A stretch of 34,845 bases of DNA from JACQLN01 sp049274895 (lineage in GTDB: Bacteria; Patescibacteriota; Minisyncoccia; JACQLN01), in the NCBI GenBank assembly GCA_049274895.1, contig JBASTM010000023.1, positions 1-34,845 on the forward strand, given 5' to 3'. Positions 14,942-22,262 of the stretch are shown piece by piece. A program made the translations under genes and the position numbers. Each line of letters begins with the position of its first letter. The stretch's first letter is position 1. The notes beneath the pieces were generated by a model that saw only the letters and a list, made by a program, of their open reading frames with translations, had not been told where the DNA came from and did no database searches.

Positions 14942-15346
14942 CTATAGCTTCTCTATTTTCCCCATCGCCTCCAGTTGGGTCTTAAGTTCTGGATCATCTT
15001 GAATGGCATCATGAAGCTCGTCCAACAGTTGCGGATCATTCATTTTTTTGGCGATCCTCACGGCTTTAACCACCCCGTCTTTTAGGGCCACGGATTTTAA
15101 GTGGGTTAATTTATCTGATTCTGGCAATTGAGCTGCCTCACCGGCCTGTTCGCTGATTTCGGCTTCGGAGTATTCTTGAGGCGCCGGCGGCAATTCCGGT
15201 TGAGACTCGGCTGGCGGTTGGTTGGTTATGTCCGATTCAACAAATAAGCCTTCCTGCGGTTCGGCCTCCATGGCTGGCAAGACAGGAACCTCTGGTTGGG
15301 GCTGTGGTTCGCTTAATGGTAAATTTTCCTTAGAATTTTGATCCAT
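14942..15346 (-). CDS. Hypothetical acidic, proline-rich protein
   Basis: 134 residues. The first 75 are rich in Pro, Glu and Gln and look disordered (for example EPQPQPEVPVLPAMEAEPQ). The C-terminal 55 appear to form helices (VVKAVRIAKKMNDPQLLDEL, then DDPELKTQLEAMGKIEKL). No membrane segment or known motif is visible. It is directly upstream of the TraD-like ATPase gene (9 bases) and probably cotranscribed, so it may be a partner or adaptor of that ATPase. That is inference from position only. Confidence 0.6.
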   Translation of the reverse strand: MDQNSKENLPLSEPQPQPEVPVLPAMEAEPQEGLFVESDITNQPPAESQPELPPAPQEYSEAEISEQAGEAAQLPESDKLTHLKSVALKDGVVKAVRIAKKMNDPQLLDELHDAIQDDPELKTQLEAMGKIEKL

Positions 15347-15374
15347 AAGATGATATTATTATAGCATATAAAAT

Positions 15375-17105
15375 ATGAGTAAAAAAAATTCGTATCCGAA
15401 AGCGGACCTCGCCGCTGGGATTATTATTATAGCCGCTTTAACACTGGCTATTTTTTCCGTACGAACTGATGCCATAACCACTGATGAATCACCTCATATC
15501 ACGGCTGGCTATTCTTATTTGACCCAACGCGATATGCGATTGAATCCGGAACATCCGCCTTTGATTAAGGATCTCGCCGCTTTACCGCTTTTATTCCAAA
15601 AAATCAACTTTGATGCCGAGCACCCCGCTTGGAAAAAAGACGTTAACGGCCAGTGGGCTTTTGGCCCCCACTTTCTTTTTGGTAGCGGCAATAATCCGGA
15701 CGCGATCGCTTGGGGCGCCCGTCTGGCTGTTATGGTAATTTTTATTTTGCTGGGCCTCTTGGTTTATAAGTGGGGTAAGGAAAGATATGGGGCCACAGCC
15801 GGTTTGCTAGCTTTGACACTCACAGTTCTCTCACCCAATATCATCGCTCACGCTCGTTACGTTACCACCGACGTCGGCGCGGCCTTGGCTTTTGTGCTGG
15901 CCATATATTTCTTTGTTAAATACATAAGCCAGCCCTCAAAAAAACATTTAATTTACGCCGGCCTCGCTTTCGGCGCGGCGCAATTGATTAAATTTTCGGC
16001 GATTCTTTTGATTCCACTTTTTATTTTTGTCGGTTTTGTTTATTGGATTTTATCAAGAAAAATTTCGCTGGCCCGGCTGGTTTTATCCCTTAGCACGATT
16101 TTTATAATTGGCTATCTTTTGGTCTGGCCGGTCTATCAGTTCCATGTTTGGAATTATCCGCCCCAACGCCAAAAAAACGACACAGTGTTTCATCTAGCCA
16201 ATTATCCGTTTAAGCCGGCCGGGCAAATTGTAATCCAAATGACCGACCAGCCGCTGCTGCGGCCTTACGCCCAATATGCTCTGGGTTTATTAATGGTATT
16301 TCAGCGCGCCGGCGGCGGCAACACTACCTATTTTTTGGGTGAGGTTTCCAATCAAGCCTGGAAAAGTTATTTCCCCATCGTTTATTTGCTTAAAGAAGCA
16401 ATTCCGATCTTAGTGCTAATAGCCATCGCCGTGACCTTGGCGTTATTACGTAGCCGTTGGTCGTGGCCAGGCCTAAAGTTTTGGATCGGGAGTAATTTTA
16501 CCGAATTCGTTTGGCTTAGCTTTATGGCTCTCTATTGGGCTACCAGCATCACGGGCAACTTAAATATCGGCTTAAGGCATGTTTTGCCGACCTTTCCTTT
16601 TATTTATCTTCTGACTGCCGGCCAAATAACAAAATGGATGCAAAACCTAAAAACATTGAAACTGCCTGTAGTGGCTTTGCTGATCGCGTGGTTGATTGTA
16701 GAAACAATATCCATCTATCCTCATTATCTGGCCTATTTTAATCAATGGGCCGGCGGGCCGGACAAGGGTTATATTTATGTAGCTGATTCTAATTTGGATT
16801 GGGGGCAAGATCTAAAACGGTTGGCCCGATATGTTGAGGCAAACAGTATTGATAAAATCAAACTGGATTATTTTGGCGGCAGCCGGCCGGAATATTATTT
16901 AGGCAATAAATACGAAAAACTGGACGCGGGCAATTTGAGCCAGCGCCACGGCTGGCTGGCCGTCTCGGCTACTCTGTTGCAAGGCGGCCGAGCTTTTTCT
17001 CCCGCTAAAGGTTCTAAACAAAACACTATTTACTACGAATGGCTGGATCAGTACGAACCAACAGCTAAAATCGGATACTCTATATTTGTGTATAAACTTG
17101 ACTAA
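15375..17105 (+). CDS. GT39-like (PMT family) membrane glycosyltransferase
   Basis: 576 residues with about ten membrane segments. The first extracytoplasmic loop has ITTDESPHITAGYSYL and RLNPEHPPLIKDLAALPLL, the DE catalytic pair and NPEHPPL motif of PMT/GT39-like enzymes. Later segments include ISQPSKKHLIYAGLAFGAAQ, then GLRHVLPTFPFIYLL. The C-terminal soluble part has SNLDWGQDLKRLARY, also conserved in this group. Known role: transfer of a sugar from a polyprenyl-phosphate donor to protein or lipid on the outer face. It runs opposite to its upstream neighbour and ends at a 17-base-pair terminator. It is distinct from the pair at 7591-10726. Confidence 0.82.
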   Translation: MSKKNSYPKADLAAGIIIIAALTLAIFSVRTDAITTDESPHITAGYSYLTQRDMRLNPEHPPLIKDLAALPLLFQKINFDAEHPAWKKDVNGQWAFGPHFLFGSGNNPDAIAWGARLAVMVIFILLGLLVYKWGKERYGATAGLLALTLTVLSPNIIAHARYVTTDVGAALAFVLAIYFFVKYISQPSKKHLIYAGLAFGAAQLIKFSAILLIPLFIFVGFVYWILSRKISLARLVLSLSTIFIIGYLLVWPVYQFHVWNYPPQRQKNDTVFHLANYPFKPAGQIVIQMTDQPLLRPYAQYALGLLMVFQRAGGGNTTYFLGEVSNQAWKSYFPIVYLLKEAIPILVLIAIAVTLALLRSRWSWPGLKFWIGSNFTEFVWLSFMALYWATSITGNLNIGLRHVLPTFPFIYLLTAGQITKWMQNLKTLKLPVVALLIAWLIVETISIYPHYLAYFNQWAGGPDKGYIYVADSNLDWGQDLKRLARYVEANSIDKIKLDYFGGSRPEYYLGNKYEKLDAGNLSQRHGWLAVSATLLQGGRAFSPAKGSKQNTIYYEWLDQYEPTAKIGYSIFVYKLD

Positions 17106-17128
17106 CCTAAGTAACCTTATCTGCCTTA

Positions 17129-17165
17129 CCCAAGCCAGGCTTAGGCTACCTAAGCCTGGCTTGGG
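17129..17165. terminator. Bidirectional terminator, 17-base perfect stem
   Basis: CCCAAGCCAGGCTTAGG (17129-17145) and its complement (17149-17165) flank CTA between convergent genes. A short T-run (AATTTTAG) follows on the plus strand. The stem is exceptionally long. Confidence 0.75.
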
Positions 17166-17177
17166 AATTTTAGAACA

Positions 17178-17792
17178 TTATTTAAGTTTATAGTAAACTT
17201 TGTTGGGTATCCGCAGATCTATGTAATCCAACAAAGCTGTGGAGTTGGTTTTATTAATCTCAGCCAGAGTTTGTTTTAAGGTTTCTAAAGTCTTATAAGC
17301 ATTCTGGCCGATGGAAACTTTAAGCGTCCAACCTGCGCTGGTTGTAAAATCAAAATCTTTCAAATTGGCATCACTGGTCTCGCCCGATTTTAGGTTCAAA
17401 CCGAGGTCTTCAGAGACTCTCTGTTTCAAAAAGGAAAGCTCCGCTAAAATATCAGCTTCCAGCAATTCGCTGCCGACTTTGAGTTCGCGCCCGGTTTTAT
17501 CTTCCAAGCTCGGCACAAGGTTGCCCGCGCTTCTGGCGCTTTTACTAAACGAAATACCCTCTTTATTCAACCAAAAACACTCCCCGGCGCGGCAGATGAT
17601 GGCGGCGAGAGTGCGGTCAATTTTTTTAGTTTGATCCTGATTGTCTTGATTCGAAACATCAGAACGCAAATAAAACCAACCGGTTATTCCGGCGGCGATA
17701 ATCAAAACTAAACCTATCAACCCCCATCTTTTCTTTGGGGGGAAATTGGCCAACCGCGGTTCTCTCTTTACTCGGCGGAACTTCTCAGGCAC
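17178..17792 (-). CDS. Membrane-anchored FtsQ/DivIB-like protein
   Basis: 204 residues. A basic N-terminus (KFRRVKREPRL) precedes one membrane segment (about 24-42), typical of an inner-membrane protein with most of its mass outside. The C-terminus ends ALLDYIDLRIPNKVYYKLK. The Y-x-D-L-R-x-x-N-K-V-Y-Y pattern is that of the last strand of FtsQ/DivIB cell-division proteins. The middle has CRAGECFWLNKEGISF, which fits the beta-domain of that family (W-x-x-x-x-G-x-x-F). A clear POTRA domain is not visible, so this is a shortened or divergent version. It begins 16 bases after serS and is probably in the same transcript. Confidence 0.55.
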   Translation of the reverse strand: MPEKFRRVKREPRLANFPPKKRWGLIGLVLIIAAGITGWFYLRSDVSNQDNQDQTKKIDRTLAAIICRAGECFWLNKEGISFSKSARSAGNLVPSLEDKTGRELKVGSELLEADILAELSFLKQRVSEDLGLNLKSGETSDANLKDFDFTTSAGWTLKVSIGQNAYKTLETLKQTLAEINKTNSTALLDYIDLRIPNKVYYKLK

Positions 17793-17808
17793 GATCCATT
17801 TTCGCTGA

Positions 17809-19059
17809 TTATTTAGAAATTATTTTGAACGGCAGATATTTTTGTAACACTCTCGGCATAACTACCGATCCGTCCTCTTTTTGATAATTTTCCAGAATGG
17901 CAATTATGGCCCGTGAGGTAGCTATGGCCGTGCCATTCAAAGTATGGACAAAATCGGTTTTACCATTGCTCAAACGGTATTTGATGTCCAAGTTTCTGGC
18001 TTGGTAATCGGTGGTATTGGAAGTGGAGGTAACCTCGCCCCATTCGCCCCGGCCGGGCAGCCAGGCCTCCAGATCGTATTTAGCCGCGGCCTGCGCTCCC
18101 AAAGCCCCATCGCAAAACTCCAATACCCGATAAGGAATACCCAGCCCTTGAAAAATCATTTCTTCCAAACGTAAAAGCTCTCGATGCATATCTTTGGATT
18201 CTTCCGGTAAAGCGTAAGCAAACATTTCTACCTTGGTAAACTGATGTACCCGATACAACCCTTTGGAATACTGGCCGTAAGCCCCGGCCTCGCGGCGGAA
18301 ACAATGCGATAAACCGGCATATTTTTTAGGCAGGGTTTTAGCTTCCAGGATTTCATCGGCATGATAGCCGGCCAGAGCCACTTCGGATGTGGCCAGAAGC
18401 CCCAAATCGGAGTCGTTGATTTCGTAGGTTTGAGCTTCATCGCCTTTAGGCAGATAACCCGTGCCCAAATAAAAACGCGATTTGGCTAAATCCGGCGTAA
18501 ATAAAATCTCAAAACCTTCTACTCTAAGCACGTCCAAAGCATAATGAATCAAAGCCAATTCCAACCAAGCACCCTCGTTTTTTAAGTAGTAAAACTGGCT
18601 GCCGGCAACTTTGGCTCCGGCCCTAAAATCCACCAGATTCAAATTCTCAGCCAGTTTAAGGTGATCTTTGGGCTCAAAATCAAACCTGGTTTTATCGCCG
18701 ACCACCTTCAATTCCTTATTGTCTTTCTCATTTTTGCCTTCGGGAACGTCGGTTGAAGCGGGATTGGGAATTTGGGAAAACTTTTCAAAAAAACCAGCTT
18801 CAACCACCGCGAGTTCCTTTTCTTTTATTTTTGTTTTTTCTTTTAGATCCCTGCCTTTATCGCGGTCTTCCACCGACGTCTCTTTGCCCGCGGAAGAAAT
18901 TTCTTTGGCGGCGCGGCGCAGTTCTTCGGTTGCCTGTATCAATTCCCGGCGGCGCTTATCCAATTCCACAATCTCGTCAATGTCAATTTTATAGCCCTTC
19001 CTGCGAACGGCTTCTTTAATAAAATCGGGACTATCGCGTAATAATTTTATATCTATCAT
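17809..19059 (-). CDS. serS: Serine--tRNA ligase
   Basis: 416 residues, normal length. MIDIKLLRDSPDFIKEAVRR is the typical opening and is followed by a long coiled-coil arm (about 27-110) that binds tRNA-Ser. Class II motif 2 is HCFRREAGAYGQYSKGLYR, followed by VHQFTKVEMF. Motif 3 is LNGTAIATSRAIIAILENYQ (about 374-393), which keeps the conserved Arg although the usual glycines around it differ. It charges tRNA-Ser, and tRNA-Sec if present, in the cytoplasm. No Shine-Dalgarno sequence is seen before the start. The leader contains GAGCGACTTCGGGGAGG-like repeat sequence at 19083-19099. Confidence 0.97.
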   Translation of the reverse strand: MIDIKLLRDSPDFIKEAVRRKGYKIDIDEIVELDKRRRELIQATEELRRAAKEISSAGKETSVEDRDKGRDLKEKTKIKEKELAVVEAGFFEKFSQIPNPASTDVPEGKNEKDNKELKVVGDKTRFDFEPKDHLKLAENLNLVDFRAGAKVAGSQFYYLKNEGAWLELALIHYALDVLRVEGFEILFTPDLAKSRFYLGTGYLPKGDEAQTYEINDSDLGLLATSEVALAGYHADEILEAKTLPKKYAGLSHCFRREAGAYGQYSKGLYRVHQFTKVEMFAYALPEESKDMHRELLRLEEMIFQGLGIPYRVLEFCDGALGAQAAAKYDLEAWLPGRGEWGEVTSTSNTTDYQARNLDIKYRLSNGKTDFVHTLNGTAIATSRAIIAILENYQKEDGSVVMPRVLQKYLPFKIISK

Positions 19060-19128
19060 AGACAGAAGAAAAATTGCTATGAGCGACTTCGGGGAGGTTT
19101 AGTTAATTAAGATAGGGTGGGGCGAAGA

Positions 19129-19146
19129 GCTCCTCCCTGCAGGAGC
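19129..19146 (-). other. Weak hairpin in the lysS-serS gap
   Basis: GCTCCT and AGGAGC pair around a 6-base loop. Only a TCTT follows on the minus strand, so if it is the lysS terminator it is poor. The rest of 19060-19167 shows nothing recognisable apart from the GAAGTCG-type repeat word. Confidence 0.3.
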
Positions 19147-19167
19147 GAATAGTAATTTTTCTTGAAA

Positions 19168-20514
19168 TCAACGCGGCTTCATAAATGGAAAAAGTATCAC
19201 GTCTCTTATATTGCTGTGCCCGCCCACCAAAGCGGCTAGGCGATCGATACCGATGCCCAATCCGGCGGCTGGAGGCAAACCGTATTCCAAGGCCTCCAAA
19301 AAGTCTTCATCTAAACGGGAGGCCTCCTGGTTGCCTGCCCGAAAAGCCTGTTCCTGCCGCTCCATTTGTTCGCGCTGAATCAAAGGATCATTCATTTCGG
19401 AAAAGCCCTTAACCACTTCGGCGCCGCCCACAATCAACTGGAAACTTTCCGTCAATTTAGGATCGTCTTCTTTGAGTTTGGCCAGAGGCATAATTCTTTC
19501 CGGATAATGAACTAAAAACATCGGACCTTCAACTTTAGCCCTCACTTCTTTTTTATAAATATTATCTAATTCATCCGGATCCACCTCGCTATATTTTTGG
19601 CCAGTTTTTTCCTTAAATACCCTAGAAAATTCAGCCACTTGCCACTTGCCTTTGATCCATTTTTTAAGCAGCTTACGCGTGAATTTCATCAAGCCCCGGT
19701 AATCCTGATAGGCCCAATAGAGTTCCAGCATAGTGAATTCCGGGTTATGCACCGGGCTCACGCCTTCATTCCTAAAACAGCGGCCGATCTCAAAAATCTT
19801 TTCAAACCCGCCTACCATAAGGCGTTTTAAGTAAAGTTCGGGCGCAACTCTCAAGTATAGATCCAAATCAAGCGTATTAAGATGAGTTTTGAAGGGCTGG
19901 GCCAAAGCTCCGCCGGCCAGCGGCTGTAAAATCGGAGTTTCCACTTCCATAAAACCCTCTTTGGCCAGAAATTTTCTGATGTCGGCCACCAAACGCGAAC
20001 GATTGCGAAAAGTTTCTTTAACACCTTTGTTCAAAATTAAATCTAAATAACGGCGGCGCAAACGTTCCTCAAGATCTTTTAAGCCAAACCATTCTTCGGG
20101 TAACGGCCGCAGAGCTTTCGCGACAATTCTAAAAGAATCCACCTCCAAAGTTTTAGCGTCTTGTTTGGTCTTGAACAGATGTCCGCTCACCTCTGCGAAA
20201 TCACCCACATCGGCACTATCTTGAAAGACTTTATATTTTTCCTCACCCAGGCGGTCTTCTTGTAAAAAGACCTGGATCTCGCCAGTATCATCTTCAATAT
20301 CCAAAAAAGCCGAGCCGCCGTGGTGGCGCATGGCTTTTACCCGTCCCGCTAAAAAAATCGGCTGGGCGGACGCAACCAAAGAATCAAAATACTCATGGAC
20401 ATGCGAATTAGGGTAATCCTTTCTAACCCGAGCCGGATAAGGATACTGCCCTTGATTTTTAAGAGATTCTAATTTAGATATCCGTATATTTCTAAGTTCT
20501 TCGATAGACGCCAT
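19168..20514 (-). CDS. lysS: Lysine--tRNA ligase, class II
   Basis: 448 residues, somewhat shorter than the roughly 490-505 of most LysS. The N-terminal OB domain includes IFLAGRVKAMRHHGGSAFLD. Class II motif 1 lies around GFMEVETPILQPLAGGALAQ, motif 2 is FEIGRCFRNEGVSPVHNPEF, and motif 3 is GLGIGIDRLAALVGG. The protein ends RDVILFPFMKPR as usual. It charges tRNA-Lys. The start codon lies 6 bases after a -10 box (see 20521-20549), so the mRNA appears leaderless. The gene is preceded by a terminator for the small gene upstream and is therefore an independent transcription unit, perhaps reading on into serS. Confidence 0.97.
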   Translation of the reverse strand: MASIEELRNIRISKLESLKNQGQYPYPARVRKDYPNSHVHEYFDSLVASAQPIFLAGRVKAMRHHGGSAFLDIEDDTGEIQVFLQEDRLGEEKYKVFQDSADVGDFAEVSGHLFKTKQDAKTLEVDSFRIVAKALRPLPEEWFGLKDLEERLRRRYLDLILNKGVKETFRNRSRLVADIRKFLAKEGFMEVETPILQPLAGGALAQPFKTHLNTLDLDLYLRVAPELYLKRLMVGGFEKIFEIGRCFRNEGVSPVHNPEFTMLELYWAYQDYRGLMKFTRKLLKKWIKGKWQVAEFSRVFKEKTGQKYSEVDPDELDNIYKKEVRAKVEGPMFLVHYPERIMPLAKLKEDDPKLTESFQLIVGGAEVVKGFSEMNDPLIQREQMERQEQAFRAGNQEASRLDEDFLEALEYGLPPAAGLGIGIDRLAALVGGHSNIRDVILFPFMKPR

Positions 20515-20520
20515 GGATAT

Positions 20521-20549
20521 ATTCTATCTTTATAATGATTCTGGGTCAA
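20521..20549 (-). promoter_or_regulatory. Promoter giving a leaderless lysS mRNA
   Basis: On the minus strand, TTGACC (20544-20549), a 17-base spacer and TAGAAT (20521-20526), then 6 bases to the ATG at 20514. Transcription would begin at or within a base of the start codon. Confidence 0.7.
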
Positions 20550-20554
20550 AAAAT

Positions 20555-20584
20555 GGGCCGGGGGAGATTGGTCTCCGCCGGCCC
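20555..20584 (-). terminator. Intrinsic terminator after the small gene
   Basis: On the minus strand, GGGCCGG and CCGGCCC flank GGAGA/TCTCC with one G-G mismatch. The stem is followed by ATTTTTTG. Confidence 0.85.
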
Positions 20585-20589
20585 GTAAG

Positions 20590-20772
20590 CTACACCCTTC
20601 TCAACTCGCTCAAGGGAATTGGCACTCTCACCAAGCAGACAGGCTCATCTCCCGGCTTGGCTGGCTGGACCATCTGATCCACCTGGCCTTCCACGGTGAC
20701 TCCGCCGGCCATGAAAAGCTGGACGGTCTGGCCGGGCCTGAAAGTCTGCGTGGCAATCCCTTCTGCTTCCAT
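20590..20772 (-). CDS. Small protein of unknown function
   Basis: 60 residues from the ATG at 20772 (a GTG at 20778 is possible). AAGGGGAAG lies about 6 bases upstream of that ATG, which favours it. The sequence is mostly beta-like (TVQLFMAGGVTVEGQV, then EPVCLVRVPIPLSEL), suggesting a small barrel of the SH3 or KOW kind. No family is recognised. It is monocistronic: its own promoter lies at 20840-20868, a 5' hairpin at 20814-20831 and a strong terminator at 20555-20584. The GC-rich codons differ from the adjacent core genes. Its independence and strong signals argue that it is expressed. Confidence 0.65.
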   Translation of the reverse strand: MEAEGIATQTFRPGQTVQLFMAGGVTVEGQVDQMVQPAKPGDEPVCLVRVPIPLSELRRV

Positions 20773-20813
20773 AACCACTTCCCCTTGTTAAGAAGGTTAT
20801 GGGAAAGAACACC

Positions 20814-20831
20814 AACCAGCCCCTGCTGGTT
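20814..20831 (-). promoter_or_regulatory. 5' hairpin in the leader of the small gene
   Basis: AACCAGC and GCTGGTT pair over 7 bases around AGGG, starting within a few bases of the predicted transcription start (about 20833). It could stabilise the mRNA or serve as the greA terminator, but it lacks a T-run. Confidence 0.45.
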
Positions 20832-20839
20832 ATACGAGA

Positions 20840-20868
20840 ATGATAACATCAGACTATTTTATTGCCAA
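20840..20868 (-). promoter_or_regulatory. Promoter for the small gene
   Basis: On the minus strand, TTGGCA (20863-20868), a 17-base spacer and TATCAT (20840-20845). The -35 box lies within the last codons of greA. Confidence 0.55.
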
Positions 20869-21327
20869 GATCTTGTATTTTATCTTACCTAAAGGCGTAA
20901 TTACCTCCACCTCCTCACCGGGGATTCTAGATAAAAAAGCCCGCCCTAAAGGCGATTCGTTGGAAATTTTATTTTGCGCCGGGTCGGTGCCGTTGGAGCC
21001 GACAATAGTAAAAGCAGATTTCTCGCCTTTTTCATTTTTTACTTCCACTGTGTCGCCCACTTCCACCACGGTTTTGGCGCCGGTTTTTTGTTTGTTTTCG
21101 TCTATGATAACCGCGCTTCTTACAAGTTCTTCCAACTCTCTGATCCGCCCTTCGTTAAAGGCCTGGGCTTCGCGGGCTTCAATATACTCGGCGTTCTCGG
21201 AAAGGTCGCCTAAAGATTTGGCTTCCTCAATCCGCTCGGCAATCTCTCGGCGCTTAACGGTTTTGAGTTCCAGAAGCTCCGTTTTGAATCTTTCCAGATC
21301 TTCTTGAGAAATGTATTTAGTAGGCAT
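20854..21327 (-). CDS. greA: Transcription elongation factor GreA
   Basis: 157 residues from the ATG at 21327, which starts MPTKYISQEDLERFKTELLE as in GreA. A longer frame begins upstream but overlaps folD and is not needed. The N-terminal coiled coil (about 8-75) contains DLSENAEYIEAREAQAFNEG, with the acidic tip (Asp/Glu) that reaches into RNA polymerase. The C-terminal FKBP-like domain has FTIVGSNGTDPAQNKISNES and SPLGRAFLSRIPGEEVEV. It releases backtracked polymerase by stimulating transcript cleavage. The start is 4 bases after the folD stop, so the two are coupled. A terminator-like hairpin lies just before it. Confidence 0.96.
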   Translation of the reverse strand: MPTKYISQEDLERFKTELLELKTVKRREIAERIEEAKSLGDLSENAEYIEAREAQAFNEGRIRELEELVRSAVIIDENKQKTGAKTVVEVGDTVEVKNEKGEKSAFTIVGSNGTDPAQNKISNESPLGRAFLSRIPGEEVEVITPLGKIKYKILAIK

Positions 21328-21331
21328 ATTA

Positions 21332-22192
21332 TTAAAAAGCACCTCTCGGACGGTGCTGTTTTTTATTAGCAAGTTTATATAATTTTACCACGTTGGCAAA
21401 TAATTCGGCCACGGTCACCGGCCCGACTCCGCCCGGCACCGGGGTTATGAAAGAAGCTTTGTCCTTGACAGAATCCCAGTCTACATCACCGGTTATTTTC
21501 CCGTCAAGCAAGGAGAAACCGGCATCTACCACCGCCGCGCCGTTTTTAACCATGGCGGCGGTAATAAAATTGGCCTCTCCGGCAGCACTGATCATAATAT
21601 CAGCTTTCGAAGAAATATCCAAAATATCGTTTTTACCTATACCTTTCTCCAGCACCGTGACTAGGGCTCCTGCCTTGACCAGCATCGGCATTAAGAATCG
21701 CCCCACCAAGCGGCCGTAGCCGAACAAAGCCACCTGTTTATTTTTAACCGATATGTCCGATTCAGCCAGGATTCTTAAAATAGCCGCGGCTGTAGGCGGA
21801 TCCACTAACGAGCGTCCGTTAAAAAATAGGCCGACGGCTTTATCGGAAAGCAAATCCGGATCCTTTTGGAGCGGCAGCACATTCAAAATAGAATAATTTA
21901 CACCGGCCGGCAAAGGTAGTTGAACCACCACTGCCGAATTTTTTTCCATCTTAACTATTTTATTCAAATACTCCCGGGCCTTGAAGAAATCTTCTTTGGC
22001 ATAATGGTAGTGATTAAAACCAAAACCCAGGAACTCGGCCGTCTTTCTTTTTTGGGTTACATAGGAAGAATTTTCTTCTTTGGATCCGAAACTGACCACA
22101 GCCACAGACGGTTTGTTTTTCCAGGCCGAGGTTTCTGTTTTTAGATCGTCTAAGATTTTTTGGGCTAACTTTTTGCCGTCAAAGATTATCAT
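21332..22192 (-). CDS. folD: Divergent methylenetetrahydrofolate dehydrogenase/cyclohydrolase
   Basis: 286 residues, normal FolD length. SYVTQKRKTAEFLG holds the catalytic Lys48, VVQLPLPAGV the substrate-site Gln, and KDPD keeps the Asp of the KDVDG motif. The C-terminal FITPVPGGVGPVTVAELFAN is canonical. Other motifs have drifted: PCTPxG is DPPTAAA, and the cofactor loop GRSxxVGxP is GYGRLVGRFL. It interconverts methylene-THF, methenyl-THF and formyl-THF for one-carbon supply. The changed cofactor loop may alter NAD(P) preference or activity. It is the first gene of folD-greA. The last codons hold a hairpin (21338-21357). Confidence 0.9.
   Translation of the reverse strand: MIIFDGKKLAQKILDDLKTETSAWKNKPSVAVVSFGSKEENSSYVTQKRKTAEFLGFGFNHYHYAKEDFFKAREYLNKIVKMEKNSAVVVQLPLPAGVNYSILNVLPLQKDPDLLSDKAVGLFFNGRSLVDPPTAAAILRILAESDISVKNKQVALFGYGRLVGRFLMPMLVKAGALVTVLEKGIGKNDILDISSKADIMISAAGEANFITAAMVKNGAAVVDAGFSLLDGKITGDVDWDSVKDKASFITPVPGGVGPVTVAELFANVVKLYKLANKKQHRPRGAF
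21338..21357 (-). terminator. Terminator-like hairpin at the end of folD, upstream of greA
   Basis: On the minus strand, AGCACC (21352-21357) and GGTGCT (21338-21343) pair around GTCCGAGA. TTTTAA follows directly and includes the folD stop. Six base pairs and four T suggest partial termination or attenuation before greA. Confidence 0.5.
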
Positions 22193-22262
22193 AGCTTTCT
22201 AGCTTTCTAGGATGCTAGCTTTCTAGATCTAAAACCTAAAAAGCTAAGAAGCTAGAAAGCTA
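22192..22262. repeat. TAGCTTTC tandem and inverted repeats between mrdA and folD
   Basis: TAGCTTTC occurs at 22192-22199, 22200-22207 and 22216-22223. TAGCTTTCTAG (22216-22226) is inverted as CTAGAAAGCTA at 22252-22262. The array spans the whole gap, including the start of folD and the stop of mrdA. The inverted pair could form the mrdA terminator. Confidence 0.65.

Noticed and set aside
19060..19167. T-box riboswitch or tRNA gene before serS
   Set aside because: No specifier loop, T-box consensus or cloverleaf is visible in these 108 bases.
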